Source of the DNA: Dallia pectoralis
Taxonomy: Eukaryota; Chordata; Actinopteri; Esociformes; Umbridae
NCBI GenBank assembly: GCA_029465975.1
Contig: CM055754.1
Span: 10,577,929 to 10,641,928 of the forward strand
DNA: 64,000 bases
Direction of reading: 5' to 3'
This document shows, piece by piece, positions 32,320 through 44,683 of this stretch; the first letter of the stretch is position 1; each line of letters begins with the position of its first letter. Under the pieces are notes generated by a model. It searched no databases, was not told where the DNA came from, and saw only the letters and a list, made by a program, of their open reading frames with translations. Position numbers and translations under genes: made by a program.

Positions 32320-33045
32320 CCTTACTGTGATGACTAGTGGACCTAGTCATTTACCTTTCTGTGATACTGTGATGACTAGTGGATCTAGTCATCTGCCCTT
32401 TTGTGATACTGTGATGACTAGTGGATCTAGTCATCTACCTTTCTGTGATACTGTGATGACTAGTGGATCTAGTCATCTACCTTTCTGTGATACTGTGACG
32501 ACTAGTGGATCTAGTCATCTACCTTTCTGTGATACTGTGATGACTAGTGAATCTAGTCATCTACCTTTCTGTGATACTGTGATGACTAGTGAATCTAGTC
32601 ATCTACCTTTCTGTGATACTGTGACGACTAGTGGATCTAGTCATCTACCTTTCTGTGATACTGTGACGACTAGTGGATCTAGTCATCTACCTTTCTGTGA
32701 TACTGTGACGACTAGTGGATCTAGTCATCTACCTTTCTGTGATACTGTGATGACTAGTGAATCTAGTCATCTACCTTTCTGTGATACTGTGATGACTAGT
32801 GGATCTAGTCATCTACCTTTCTGTGATACTGTGATGACTAGTGAATCTAGTCATCTGCCTTTCTGTGATACTGTGATGACTAGTGGATCTAGTCATCTGC
32901 CCTTTTGTGATACTGTGATGACTAGTGGATCTAGTCATCTACCTTTCTGTGATACTGTGATGACTAGTGAATCTAGTCATCTACCTTTCTGTGATACTGT
33001 GATGACTAGTGAATCTAGTCATCCACCTTTCTGTGATACTGTCAT
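32320..33045. repeat. 42-bp minisatellite with a hairpin in each unit
   Basis: About 17 copies of a unit around gatgactagtggatctagtc and atctacctttctgtgatact. Each holds the inverted repeat gatgactag/ctagtcatc with a 5-base loop. The 42-bp period keeps a 260-codon frame open (MTSGSSHLPFCDTV repeated), which I regard as an artefact. Confidence 0.93.
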
Positions 33046-33529
33046 CTACCTTTCGTTCTTTTTTCTCTGCATCGTATTTTAAACACTTGTTTTACCTTTA
33101 GGCATTTCAGGAAGCTTTCATTGTTAAAAATATGGAGGTTTAAATGTTCCATATAATTAAATAAATAAATACACATTTTGTATTTCAACTGCAATAGGGG
33201 GGTGGGACTTTCTGTTAGGTTGAGCGGTTCTGATTGGACTGTAGTTTTAACAGCTGTGAACAAATGTGATTGGACACTTGACAGCCAAATAACAACGAAG
33301 TTCAGATGTGAAATGCCAATCAAGTCGTCACATGCAGATTTATTCTCTATATTCCAATAAAATTGTGTCAAACTGTAAATTGCATCATCGCCACCACTCC
33401 ATTGCTTTTGAAAATGTACTTATTCATAATTTCTCAGTTTATACGCTGTTGCTAAGTGGAGCCGGAGAAGATCCTGTGTGTGTTATTCCAGCACGGTTCC
33501 TCTATACCTTAATAGGAAGATAAAAAACA

Positions 33530-33640
33530 AGTGAAGCTAAAAGACTTCACATCCCTATAACTCCAGCACGGTTTCTCTATCCTTTAATGGGAAGATTAAG
33601 GACTTCATATCTGTGTAACTCCAGCACGGTTCCTCTATAC
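33530..33640. repeat. 59-bp minisatellite, left part
   Basis: Two to three copies of the gacttcatatctgtgtaact ccagcacggttcctctat unit, cut off from the main array by a hAT insertion. Confidence 0.85.
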
Positions 33641-34522
33641 CAGGGGTGCTCACACTTTTTCAGCATGCGAGCTACTTATAAAATGACCAAGTCATCTAAC
33701 TACTACAAAAATACAAAACGTAGATTTATTTATAACTATATTAAGAATGTATGTATGTATGTTGCATACCCTCATGAGCCCATATTGCACAACACAATTA
33801 ACTATGTACTATTTTGTCATTACCTGACTTTACTAAAATTGGTTTGAGGTTGATAGGTCATTGCACAAAAAAGCTATTGAGTTTTACGGGTTATAAATGT
33901 TTATTAAACATTTTTTACACCATTTCTTTAAAAACCAAATCCTGTGCAACATGTGAATGTCCTTTGTAGACAATATGAAAGTGGATTGAGTAGATTTTCA
34001 AAGTTATTTAACAAAAACACTATTGAGTTTTACAGTTTTTAAATGTTTATTAAACATTTGTTTTCACGATTTACTTAAAAAACAGAGGCAGTGCAACATG
34101 TGGGTGTCCTCTATAAACCAAATGGTTAAACAGCTATTGAATTAATAATGCTGGGACTTGCACTTTATTGACGGTCCCTAACTATAAGCTGTCGGAGGTT
34201 TTTGTCAGTCGGTCACCCGGTGCATTGTGGCTGCTTGCGGGAATGCCGGACCTGATCTCGGGCTTCGAATATCCGTTGAATATCCAATATCAAATATCCA
34301 ACCAACTTTACCTTGGTTTCTTAAGTTTAAGATACAAAACCGAGGGCTAAAAATTGGAAGTAACTCGCTAGCTAGTTTGTTAGTTTTGCGGCACTAATCA
34401 ACATTGTTTGCGCATTGACCTAAGTGTCAGAAAAAGTCAGATGACATCTGATGTCACGCGATTTACCCACAGTACCTTCGAGATCGACTGGTAGATCGCG
34501 ATCGACCTATTGAGCACCCCTG
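33641..34522. mobile_element. 882-bp non-autonomous hAT element inserted in a minisatellite
   Basis: Starts CAGGGGTGCTCA and ends TGAGCACCCCTG, perfect 12-bp inverted ends of the CAG...CTG hAT kind. It is flanked by an 8-bp duplication CTCTATAC at 33633-33640 and 34523-34530. Subterminal text includes gagctact and gatcgactggtagatcgcga. No transposase frame. Confidence 0.93.
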
Positions 34523-36150
34523 CTCTATACCTAATAGGAAGCTAAAGGACAAGTGAAGGTAAAAGACTTCACATCCCTGTAACTCCAGCACGGTTCCTCT
34601 ATCCTTTAATGGGAAGCTAAAGGACTTCATATCTGTGTAACTCCAGCACGGTTCCTCTATACCTTTAATGGGAAGCTAAAGGACTTCATATCTGTGTAAC
34701 TCCAGCACGGTTCCTCTATTCCTTTAATGGGAAGCTAAAGGACTTCATATCTGTGTAACTCCAGCACGGTTCCTCTATTCCTTTAATGGGAAGCTAAAGG
34801 ACTTCATATCTGTGTAACTCCAGCACGGTTCCTCTATTCCTTTAATGGGAACCTAAAGGACTTCATATCTGTGTAACTCCAGCACGGTTTCTCTATTCCT
34901 TTAATGGGAACCTAAAGGACTTCATATCTGTGTAACTCCAGCACGGTTTCTCTATTCCTTTAATGGGAACCTAAAGGACTTCATATCTGTGTAACTCCAG
35001 CACGGTTCCTCTATACCTTTAATGGGAAGCTAAAGGACTTCATATCTGTGTAACTCCAGCACGGTTCCTCTATTCCTTTAATGGGAACCTAAAGGACTTC
35101 ATATCTGTGTAACTCCAGCACGGTTCCTCTATTCCTTTAATGGGAAGCTAAAGGACTTCATATCTGTGTAACTCCAGCACGGTTCCTCTATCCTTTAATG
35201 GGAAGCTAAAGGACTTCATATCTGTGTAACTCCAGCACGGTTCCTCTATCCTTTAATGGGAAGCTAAAGGACTTCATATCTGTGTAACTCCAGCACGGTT
35301 CCTCTATCCTTTAATGGGAAGCTAAAGGACTTCATATCTGTGTAACTCCAGCACGGTTTCTCTATTCCTTTAATGGGAAGCTAAAGGACTTCATATCTGT
35401 GTAACTCCAGCACGGTTCCTCTATCCTTTAATGGGAAGCTAAAGGACTTCATATCTGTGTAACTCCAGCACGGTTCCTCTATTCCTTTAATGGGAACCTA
35501 AAGGACTTCATATCTGTGTAACTCCAGCACGGTTCCTCTATTCCTTTAATGGGAAGCTAAAGGACTTCATATCTGTGTAACTCCAGCACGGTTCCTCTAT
35601 CCTTTAATGGGAAGCTAAAGGACTTCATATCTGTGTAACTCCAGCACGGTTCCTCTATTCCTTTAATGGGAAGCTAAAGGACTTCATATCTGTGTAACTC
35701 CAGCACGGTTCCTCTATCCTTTAATGGGAAGCTAAAGGACTTCATATCTGTGTAACTCCAGCACGGTTCCTCTATTCCTTTAATGGGAAGCTAAAGGACT
35801 TCATATCTGTGTAACTCCAGCACGGTTTCTCTATTCCTTTAATGGGAAGCTAAAGGACTTCATATCTGTGTAACTCCAGCACGGTTCCTCTATTCCTTTA
35901 ATGGGAAGCTAAAGGACTTCATATCTGTGTAACTCCAGCACGGTTCCTCTATCCTTTAATGGGAAGCTAAAGGACTTCATATCTGTGTAACTCCAGCACG
36001 GTTCCTCTATTCCTTTAATGGGAAGCTAAAGGACTTCATATCTGTGTAACTCCAGCACGGTTCCTCTATTCCTTTAATGGGAACCTAAAGGACTTCATAT
36101 CTGTGTAACTCCAGCACGGTTTCTCTATTCCTTTAATGGGAAGCACCCAG
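34523..36150. repeat. 59-bp minisatellite, main array
   Basis: Nearly 28 copies of ctaaaggacttcatatctgt, gtaactccagcacggttcct, ctattcctttaatgggaag. Variation is confined to ttcc/tttc, ctatcc/ctattcc and gaagc/gaacc. Confidence 0.93.
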
Positions 36151-37059
36151 ACAAGTGAAGCTAAAGGACATCACAGATCCTTTCATAATATGGTGGTTAC
36201 GAAAGCAGTTGCCACGGTACTTTTGATTTAGTATCCAATAAAAAACATTGACTGAAGGCGGTAAAAACCTGTCTGCAGAGCGGAGACAACATACATCTTA
36301 GGGGTGCTCACCATTTTTCTCTGGTGTAATGTATTTGTAATAACACATTCACCACCTGCATTAAACACCAATATGCTGTCTAATACATTCATGACAAACT
36401 AGAATGTGTATGAGACAAATAAAAGGTTGAAACTTCTATAACAGCCAGACAGAAATCAGAAAATAAAAAACACCTACATATTAAATTTGAACAATATTGA
36501 AGCTGGCTTGCCCCTTAAGGCCACCATACACAGTAAATACAGTATATGACTCACATTCCAATAAAGCCTCCAGGTCCACAGCTTACAAGCACGTTTCACC
36601 TTATAATGACATTTCTTGTATCAGTGCCCAGAATCAAGAAGCCACTGTTTTGGCCCCGCAGTTTGATTTCTTATTTCTTGCTGGTATATTATTCAGCTTT
36701 CACAAGGGTAAATGTCTGAGTTGATAAGGAATTGAGATAGCTTTTCTCTGTTATGAAATGCTGATTGTCTGGTCCTGTTATACTGATGATGCACTGTGAG
36801 AATAAATTGCCAGACAAGGAATGATGGAGCACTTGTAGCCCAACTACTTTTCTAGTCTCTGGATTCCTGTTGTCATCATCAAGCTGTCAGGAAGAGTAAT
36901 GCTAAGAATTAGACCATGATAGATTTGATTAAGTTAGTGTCACTAGGGAGCAGTTATTGCTCTTTTAAGGTGACAAAATAACCATCTGCTAAGTAATGAG
37001 CAACAATATTAGATTCCATTTTTACTCAACAGCATCGTTTTAAGCTTCATATAAATGTT
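36151..37059. other. intron sequence, nothing recognised
   Basis: No exon, RNA or clear repeat seen. Confidence 0.35.
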
Positions 37060-37430
37060 TCAGGGTACGTAGTGATGCGGTCTGACATGGGAAAGTGTAC
37101 AAAACTCATGAGGCTAAACTCAAAAAGACAAAGTAACAGGGTACGTAGTGACACAGTCTGACATGAGAAAGTGCACCTAACTCATGAAGCTAAACTCAAA
37201 AAGACTAAGTAACAGGGTACGTAGTGACACAGTCTGACATGAGAAAGTGCACCTAGCACATGAAGCTAAACTCAAAAAGACTAAGTAACAGGGTACGTAG
37301 TGACACAGTCTGACATGAGAAAGTGCACCTAACTCATGAAGCTAAACTAAAAAAGACTAAGTAACAGGGTACGTAGTGACACAGTCTGACATGAGAAAGT
37401 GCACCTAGCTCATGAAGCTAAACTAAAAAA
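37060..37430. repeat. ~76-bp minisatellite
   Basis: Five copies starting gggtacgtagtgacacagtc. Confidence 0.88.
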
Positions 37431-37440
37431 AAGGTGCATA

Positions 37441-37840
37441 ATGGCCAACCAAGACATAGTGGCCAAAATAAAAAAGTGGTCAGATATCAAAGTTGATGCC
37501 AAAAAGCGACTAGCGCTTCAACGCAAAAGTGTGTCTGTCACGGGTTTTGGAAATCCATAAGCAGATACTGCTTGAGTGGATATACACTGTCCCCTGCAAG
37601 GATAGTGAAGGAGTTAGACACTGAAGTACAGTAAAAATGTGAAATATGTCTATTAATCAAACGTACCTAGAAGCCAGCCATCACGTACAGCACCAGCCTC
37701 CAGTCTGCGCCCAACACTGCTGTGTCTTAAAGTGAGTCATGGGTTGACCCAGACCACCAAGCCACTACATTAGTGAGCAACATGTCTGCATCACTAATTA
37801 TTTGGACATTGATCCAATTAAAATGTTTTTTGATTAATGA
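37441..37840. pseudogene. degraded Harbinger relic
   Basis: The plus strand 37470-37545 retains KKWSDIKVDAKKRL, like the Myb-like gene of the intact element. The minus strand at 37830-37660 retains a transposase piece with GSTHDSL-type sense (gtcatgggttgacccagac on the plus strand) followed by an intron-border region. Everything between is lost or mutated. It represents an older copy of a related family. Confidence 0.7.
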
Positions 37841-37989
37841 AAGTATTAGGGATGAATAGGATTTCAATAATAATAGACCATTACAATGTGCTTAATAAAG
37901 GTCTAACTGCTTGTGATGTACTGTATACACAAGGACTTTTATTCTGAAGTGCTGGGAGTACATTTGGACGTACTGGACCACCCTGTCTC

Positions 37990-38625
37990 ATTCTAAGATT
38001 TATGCTGCTATACTATGGTGCCGGGGACATAGAGAATCAGGGTGTCTAACCTCTCCTTGTGTCTTGTCTCTACTTACATCTCTCCGGCCATGTCCTGGGT
38101 TTATCCGTTCATGGCCATAGTTTCACTAACCCCCCTGTCTCCTTCAAGAACTGTACTCGTATACTGTTGTGCCGGAAACTAGTGTCCAACCTCCCCCTGT
38201 GTTTGTGTCCACTTCTGTTAAGGGGGACCCGCGCCTGCTGGCCATGCTGTGGGACCAATCAGCTATGGACACAGATCGATCATACCCATCAACCCTCCCG
38301 GTCGTCCTGGACTATTACATTTTTAAGATGCTCGCACATTGCCTGCTTGCACTGTATAATATTAACTGTCAAAAACTCGCCCAGCACCGCCAGAGGAGGA
38401 CTGGTTGATCCCTCAGAGCCTGGTTCCTCTCTAGGTTTCTTCCTAAATCTGACCTTCAGGGAGTTTTTCCTAGCCGCCGTGTATCAACTTGTTCAACTTG
38501 TTTTCTTGTTCAACTTGTTGATGTGTGCTCGGTCGGATTCAGGCTGGGTGATTGTAAAAGCACTTTGTGACAACTTTGTTGTAAAAAGGGCTGTATAAAT
38601 AAATTTGATTGATTGATTGATTCAC
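37990..38625 (+). repeat. LINE 3' tail with (TGAT)n end
   Basis: Text such as gagcctggttcctctctagg, gggagtttttcctagcc and gtaaaaagggctgtataaat, followed by tgattgattgattgatt, is the standard 3' end of a fish L2-like LINE. The 179-codon frame across it is not a gene. Confidence 0.72.
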
Positions 38626-38889
38626 ATGGCTGTTTATAATCATCCTTTTGATTCTATTTGATAAGTTACAGGTGTCGGCATTAATCTAATTGTAAATATT
38701 ACATATAAATATTTCTGCGCAAATAAAATGTGTTGCACCTTTCAAAAGGGTTAAGACATGCATCAAGATGAAACACATTTAAAATAGAACCAACTAAAGG
38801 CATATACATGATGATTCTGTAGCTGATAACGGCATCTATACTATGAAATGCAAAGTGTTGGGGGTAACGAGTTACAAAGTAACGGAGAT

Positions 38890-39430
38890 GACTGCTGTAG
38901 TCTATGATTACCATGACTACCACCAGAGATAACTGTATGTCTATGATTACCATGACTACCACCAGAGATGACTGCTGTAGTCTATGATTACCATGACAAC
39001 CACCAGAGATGACTGCTGTAGTCTATGATTACCATGACAACCACCAGAGATGACTGCTGTAGTCTATGATTACCATGACAACCACCAGAGATGACTGCTG
39101 TAGTCTATGATTACCATGACAACCACCAGAGATGACTGCTGTAGTCTATGATTACCATGACAACCACCAGAGATAACTGCTGTAGTCTATGATTACCATG
39201 ACCACCACCAGAAGTAAAACTGTATGTCTATGACTACCACCAGAGATGACTGCTGTAGTCTATATCTCTGATTACCATGACAACCACCAGAGATAGCTGC
39301 TGTTGTCCATGTTTCTGATTACCATGACCACCACTAGAGATAACTGCTGTAGTCTATGTTTCTGATTACCATGACTACCACCAGAGATGACTGCTGTAGT
39401 CTATGTCTCTGATTACCATGATAACTACTG
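38890..39430. repeat. 41-bp minisatellite
   Basis: About 12 copies of gatgactgctgtagtctatg attaccatgacaaccaccag, diverging at both edges. Confidence 0.9.
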
Positions 39431-39780
39431 CTTGTATAATACTTGTGTACCATAATGTTACCCCACAAACAGTAGGCAAATACTTGATAAATCAGTACAG
39501 TAAAATGAAGCAATACTACTGCATAACTGTTTGGTTTCTTTTACCAGGCTCTTTTCCTGCTACCAGGAGCCTCTGGTATTCTCTAGTGGGGAGAATTTCA
39601 CTCATGCAAATCCAATGTTTGGAAGATATTCATGAAGTCAGAAGAATTCTAAGACGGATGCCCTCGATTTTCCCACTGGGCAGCCTTCAGGACAGGAGGC
39701 ATTCGCTCAACAATTCAATTAACTACCGGGAACTACGCTGAATTGGTCAGAGTAGAGGCCAGACATGGGGCGGGAGGGGG

Positions 39781-40490
39781 TGTAAGGTCTGAGTGGGAGG
39801 TCTGAGTGGGAGGAAGGAGTGGGAGGAGGGGGTGGGAGGGAGATCTGAGTGGGAGGAGGGGTGGGAGGTCTGAGTGGGAGGGAGGGGGTGGGAGGTCTGA
39901 GTGGGAGGGAGGGGGTGGGAGGTCTGAGTGGGAGGACTGGGTGGTAGGAGGGGTGGGAGGTCTGAGTGGGAGGAGTGGGTGGGAGGAGTGGGTGGAAGGA
40001 GAGGGTGGGAGGTCTGAGTGGGATGAGTGGGTGGGAGGTCTGAGTGGGTGGGAGGAGTCGGTGGAAGGTCAGTGGGAGGAGTGGGTGGGAGGTATGAGTG
40101 GGTGGGAGATCTGAGTGGGAGGAGGGGGTGGGAGGTATGAGTGGGTGGGAGATCTGAGTGGGAGGAGGGGGTGTAAGGTCTGAGTGGGAGGGAGGTCTGA
40201 GTGGGAGGAAGGAGTGGGAGGTCTGAGTGGGAGGAGGGGGTGGGAGGTCTGAGTGGGAGGAGGGAGTGGGAGGTATGGGTGGGTGGGAGATCTGAGTGGG
40301 AGGTCTGAGTGGGTGGGAGATCTGAGTGGGAGGGAGGTATGAGTGGGAGGAGGGGGTGGGAGGTATGAGTGGGTGGGAGATCTGAGTGGGTGGGAGATCT
40401 GAGTGGGAGGAGGGGTGGGATGTCTGAGTGGGAGGTCTGAGTGGGAGAAGGGGTGTGAGGTCTGAGTGGGAGGGAGGGGGTGTTATGTCA
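39781..40490. repeat. G-rich minisatellite
   Basis: A 700-bp run of gtctgagtgggaggagg-type units with many GGG triplets on the plus strand and few pyrimidines. Tryptophan/glycine-rich ORFs are artefacts. Confidence 0.9.
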
Positions 40491-40800
40491 GGTGCAGAGC
40501 GTTGTGACTAAATAGACACAAACATTTTTAAAGGACGATTTTCATTTCATTTTGACATATTTTGTGTATAATTTGTCATAGAAATAACATGTCTAAGGAT
40601 TTAATGTTGACTGGTGGTGCTTTGTCATAATGAGAGCGGAAATAATAGATTTGGTCCCAAATAAAATGGCGAACAAAATGAAATTTGACTGAGTGAGGGA
40701 CAGAGAGGGATAAAGGACTACAAGTTCATGATTTGTATGGAAACGTGGCTAAACATTAGCATACCCAACAATGCTACCAGCCTATGTGTCTTCTGACTCT

Positions 40801-41405
40801 ATATAATGATGGGTGGTGTACCAACACTAACCTAATCAGGACTGTGTATCTATATGATGGGTGGTGTACCAACACTAACCTCATCAGGACTGTGTATCTA
40901 TATGATGGGTGGTGTACCAACACTAACCTCATCAGGACTGTGTATCTATATGAATGATGGGTGGTGTACCAACACTAACCTCATCAGGACGGTGTATCTA
41001 TATGAATGATGGGTGGTGTACCAACACTAACCTCATCAGGACTGTGTATCTATATGAATGATGGGTGGTGTACCAACACTAACCTCATCAGGACTGTGTA
41101 TCTATATGAATGATGGGTGGTGTACCAACACTAACCTCATCAGGACGGTGTTTCTATATGATGGGTGGTGTACCAACACTAACCTCATCAGGACTGTGTA
41201 TCTATGTGAATGATGGGTGGTGTACCAACACTAACCTCATCAGGACTGTGTATCTATATGATGGGTGGTGTACCAACACTAACTTCATCAGGACTGTGTA
41301 TCTATATGAATGATGGGTGGTGTACCAACACTAACCTCATCAGGACTGTGTGTCTATATGATGGGTGGTGTACCAACACTAACCTCATCAGGACTGTTTA
41401 TCTGG
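40801..41405. repeat. 51/55-bp minisatellite
   Basis: About 12 copies of gatgggtggtgtaccaacac taacctcatcaggactgtgt atctatat, with or without an extra gaat. Confidence 0.92.
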
Positions 41406-41439
41406 TGTAACCCTAACTGTATCTAGCGGTTGTCCCCAC

Positions 41440-41935
41440 ATGCTTCTAGACCACATCCATCGTGCCATTGACAAAGCAGTCGACTGTATCATGCCTAATT
41501 GACTTTCGACCTTTCGTGCTCTCCCCCACAACCATGTAGTGATTAAAGACTCATATTGACTCACCTTAAGTCCTGCCTTTCTCCAACTCTGGACCCCCAG
41601 CAGTTTGCCTATCGCCCCAATAGGTTTAATGAGGACGCCATCTTTTTCTGACCAATGGTGCCACAGTCTGATACAACAGATGCTCTGGTTGCCGACCGTA
41701 AGTCCCTGCAGCGGGGCCCAGCACATCAATAGTACCCAGCTCACCACCATTAAAGACATCCAGCACAAGCACTGTTTGAGAGCGTGTGGCATTATTAGGG
41801 ATGCCTCCCACCCAAGCCATAAACTGTTTGTCCCCCTGCCATCAGGCAAGCAGTACAGATATCTATACAGTTTCTTCCCAGCTGCTGTCAACCAGCTGAA
41901 CTCTGAAACCATCTGGTAACCTTGTCCTACACACT
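41440..41935 (+). pseudogene. non-LTR retrotransposon relic, internally deleted
   Basis: The plus strand has LQLWTPSSLP then QFAYRPN-like sense near 41590-41620, an RT motif, and then jumps to a C-terminal segment with DIQHKHCLRACGIIRD, ASHPSHKLFVPLPSGKQYR and FFPAAVNQLN ending at about 41919. This C-terminal pattern is common to fish LINE RT proteins. Stops and shifts are frequent and the catalytic centre is absent. Confidence 0.6.
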
Positions 41936-42540
41936 GCTACCCTTTATATTTTAATAGCCATTTACACAATGCATACTGTTTGTACTCCTTATTGCTACCT
42001 CATGCTCAACCCACTGCTACCTTATTAAAATTATATGCCATTTACACAATGCATACTGTTTGTACTCTTCATTTACCACTTGCACAGATGTTTTATGCTT
42101 ATACTGCCCTCCACATATTTGCTATTGGCTCATTGTCGAACTAACCAACTCCACATTTAATTATCCATGTCATTGCACATCCTCACACTATACTACATCT
42201 CATTTGACTCATACATTGGCACATTGACACACTGTCCTGAATATCATTTTTGTCTTTATTTACCTTGTTGAATTTTCACATCCATACATCCTGTCTATTA
42301 CGCAGATGTCACATGAATTGGACATTATAACAGCGCATGCTGAAGGTCTCACAATAAGATTGAAAGCAGTCATCTTTACCCTTTCATTTTTTCTTCAATC
42401 GCCTTCTTTACAGCCTCAGGTGAGACCAATGCTAATGTTGGCACGCATAATCCCTCTGTGAAGTTTAGGAAGCTACGTGTGAGGGAATAGCACAGAAAAG
42501 AGATATGAGGGAACAGAAGCAAGGTTTATCAAAGCAAGAC
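41936..42540. other. LINE 3' flank and intron sequence
   Basis: Contains two near copies of atgccatttacacaatgcat actgtttgtactc, probably the LINE 3' end; nothing coding. Confidence 0.4.
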
Positions 42541-42544
42541 GGTG

Positions 42545-42725
42545 GGACTGTGCTCTGTCTTCCTGCAAAGCCATGTGCTACGGTGAGTTGGATTTGATCT
42601 CATGATGTCTCCTATCCTTGTCTTTGTGATACGGTGAGTCGGATTTGATCTCATGATGTCTCCTATCCTTGTCTTTGTGCTACTGTGAGTCGGCTTTGAT
42701 CTCATGGTGGTCTCTTGTCCTTGAT
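42545..42725. repeat. ~54-bp tandem repeat, three copies
   Basis: Units of gtgatacggtgagtcggatt tgatctcatgatgtctccta. Confidence 0.8.
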
Positions 42726-43179
42726 GTACTGCGCTCTTTGTTTGGTCACAGAGGAACCAGATATCTCTCTGCTCCCTTTCAAATAAAAGTAATTTTACAT
42801 TCTACGGGATTTTCTATAGTATGGAGAGTTTTGAGAGCATTTGTCTACTGTACTGATGACTTTATATAAAGGGTTATTAGCTAATCAGTGAAGTTATTAG
42901 CATAATGCACTTGAATTAGCTATTTTGAGCTAATGAAGTGATGTTCTGAACATGCTGCCTACCATAACCTCTTTAGGATGTTTGGAGTGCATGTGACACA
43001 CAAATGTTCAAGGATGTCTGTTTTAAATGGTACTTTGTAAAAACAAGTACCGATTCAGTCATTACACAACTTCACTAGATCAATGTGATTATCATATTAT
43101 TATCTAGATTTTAACTGGTTATTGTCCAAAAATATATCCTTTATTTCCATATAAATGTTTCTTTGGGTTTGTGGCTGTC

Positions 43180-43325
43180 AGTTCAACTACTAGCTGTCTT
43201 TCCATGTATCCATCCTTGTACAGTTCAACTACTAGCTGTCTTTATCCATCCTCGTACAGTTCAACTACTAGCTGTCTTTATCCATCCTCGTACAGTTCAA
43301 CTACTAGCTGTCTTTATCCATCCAG
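43180..43325. repeat. 36-bp minisatellite
   Basis: Four copies of gttcaactactagctgtctt tatccatcctcgtaca. Confidence 0.88.
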
Positions 43326-43497
43326 CCGATACTCCATCCACTCCAGCACCCGTCTGCTAACTCGTTTCACATCTCCTAACTCGTTTCACACCCCTAGTTC
43401 CCCAGGATAGAGGTGATTGATGGACCAGGGGAGACCCTCTTGCCGCTGTGTACCTAATCACTGAGAATAGACTGGCAGTAACGCCCCATTAGAGGCC

Positions 43498-43570
43498 CGC
43501 AGCAGCTTGGTGTAATGGTTAGGGAAATGGGCCAGGGAACAAGGGGTTAAGGGTTCAGGTTCCCAGAGGG
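43498..43570 (+). repeat. tRNA-derived SINE head remnant
   Basis: Reads agcttggtgtaatggttagg then gaaatgggccag and ggttcaggttccca. This resembles tRNA boxes A and B as found in fish SINEs, but box B is degenerate. Confidence 0.4.
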
Positions 43571-44283
43571 GACTAGCAAATACTGAGATGGAGGGACTCA
43601 CTTATCCAACAGTGGAAAAGACAGCAGAGTTGTGACAATATGTAAGTAATACAAATCACTGCAGAGTAAAACAATATATAGTGTGTCTATATATATAAAA
43701 CAGACAAGCAATAATCCAGTGTTATTATGCGCAACAATAGATTATCACTTGTTATATTTCGTCTCGTTTATATACTTTTCCTTGGTTTCGCTCTGCCAGA
43801 ATTGGGGTCAACATCAAGTGAATTGCACTGGCGTGGACCCAGAGACACACAAACTCATTAGTTATTGACAGTATCTGTTAATGAACTAATCCATCAGCTG
43901 CTTTGCTAACACTCCTGTTTGCTTCAAGTTAGACACCCCGGAGGACGTTTAAAACGTTCAAGGCTGTGATGCCTCAGAATATCCAGCTCTTCCACATGCT
44001 GGTGAGGAATACAGCCTTGTCAACGACAATATGCCTGAGAAATTTCCACTTCCAAGAGAATGAGCCTAAGAGATAGATGCGCCTGCCAGCAAGTCGCTTT
44101 TCGGGTAATAAATGAGAATCGCTTGTTGGCCCCTTGATGGATCAGTTAATTACAAAGGCAGAGGGTAAAAAAAATGGAATGACACTTTGCTAGATTCGTT
44201 TTAGCCTCGCTCTGAGGTTAGCTGACGAATAACTTGTCTCAGCAACCATTGCGGCTTGAGTTATCGCTGTTTTCAAGTGCAGG
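43571..44283. other. intron sequence before the LTR element
   Basis: No gene or clear repeat seen; ends with the target duplication GCAGG. Confidence 0.35.
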
Positions 44284-44683
44284 TGTCACGATTGGTGTGG
44301 GGGCGTAGCTACACTTCTATTTCTGTGACTCACTTCCGTGTTATTGTTTCATTAGCTGCGTTTACTTCCTTGTTCACGTCTTCACAGCTGTTAGTAATCT
44401 ATGTCACTTAGCGGGGAGATAAAAGGGTCGCGAGCAATTCACTCCTTGCTTCGCATTAATTCATGTTACACGTATTGAATAGGGGTGAGTGTTTATATTG
44501 CTGTGGTTATTCTGTTCTTTGTAAGACGCGATATGCGCAGTGTTTATTTTCAGTTAGCCAGTTAGCTCTTTTCCGCCGTTCTCGGTTTGTTTTACGTTGG
44601 TGTTTTGTTAAATAAACCTTGTTAAACGGACGACACGGCTCTGCACATGGCTTCCCACACTACACCCAGGCTACACCGTGACA
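44284..44683 (+). repeat. 5' LTR
   Basis: TG...CA bounded, 400 bp. TATA element gataaaagg at 44418-44426; a polyadenylation-like aataaa at about 44610. Confidence 0.92.
44419..44425 (+). promoter_or_regulatory. TATA box of the LTR
   Basis: The sequence ataaaag lies 29 bp upstream of gcttcgcatt (44448), the expected distance from TATA box to start site. Confidence 0.65.

Noticed and set aside
32300..33082. 260-codon plus-strand ORF with 14-residue repeats
   Set aside because: It is a by-product of a 42-bp tandem array without stops; unit variants change residues freely and there is no start context or family resemblance.
38059..38598. 179-codon plus-strand ORF
   Set aside because: It lies in a LINE 3' tail that ends in (TGAT)n; similar text is non-coding in fish LINEs.
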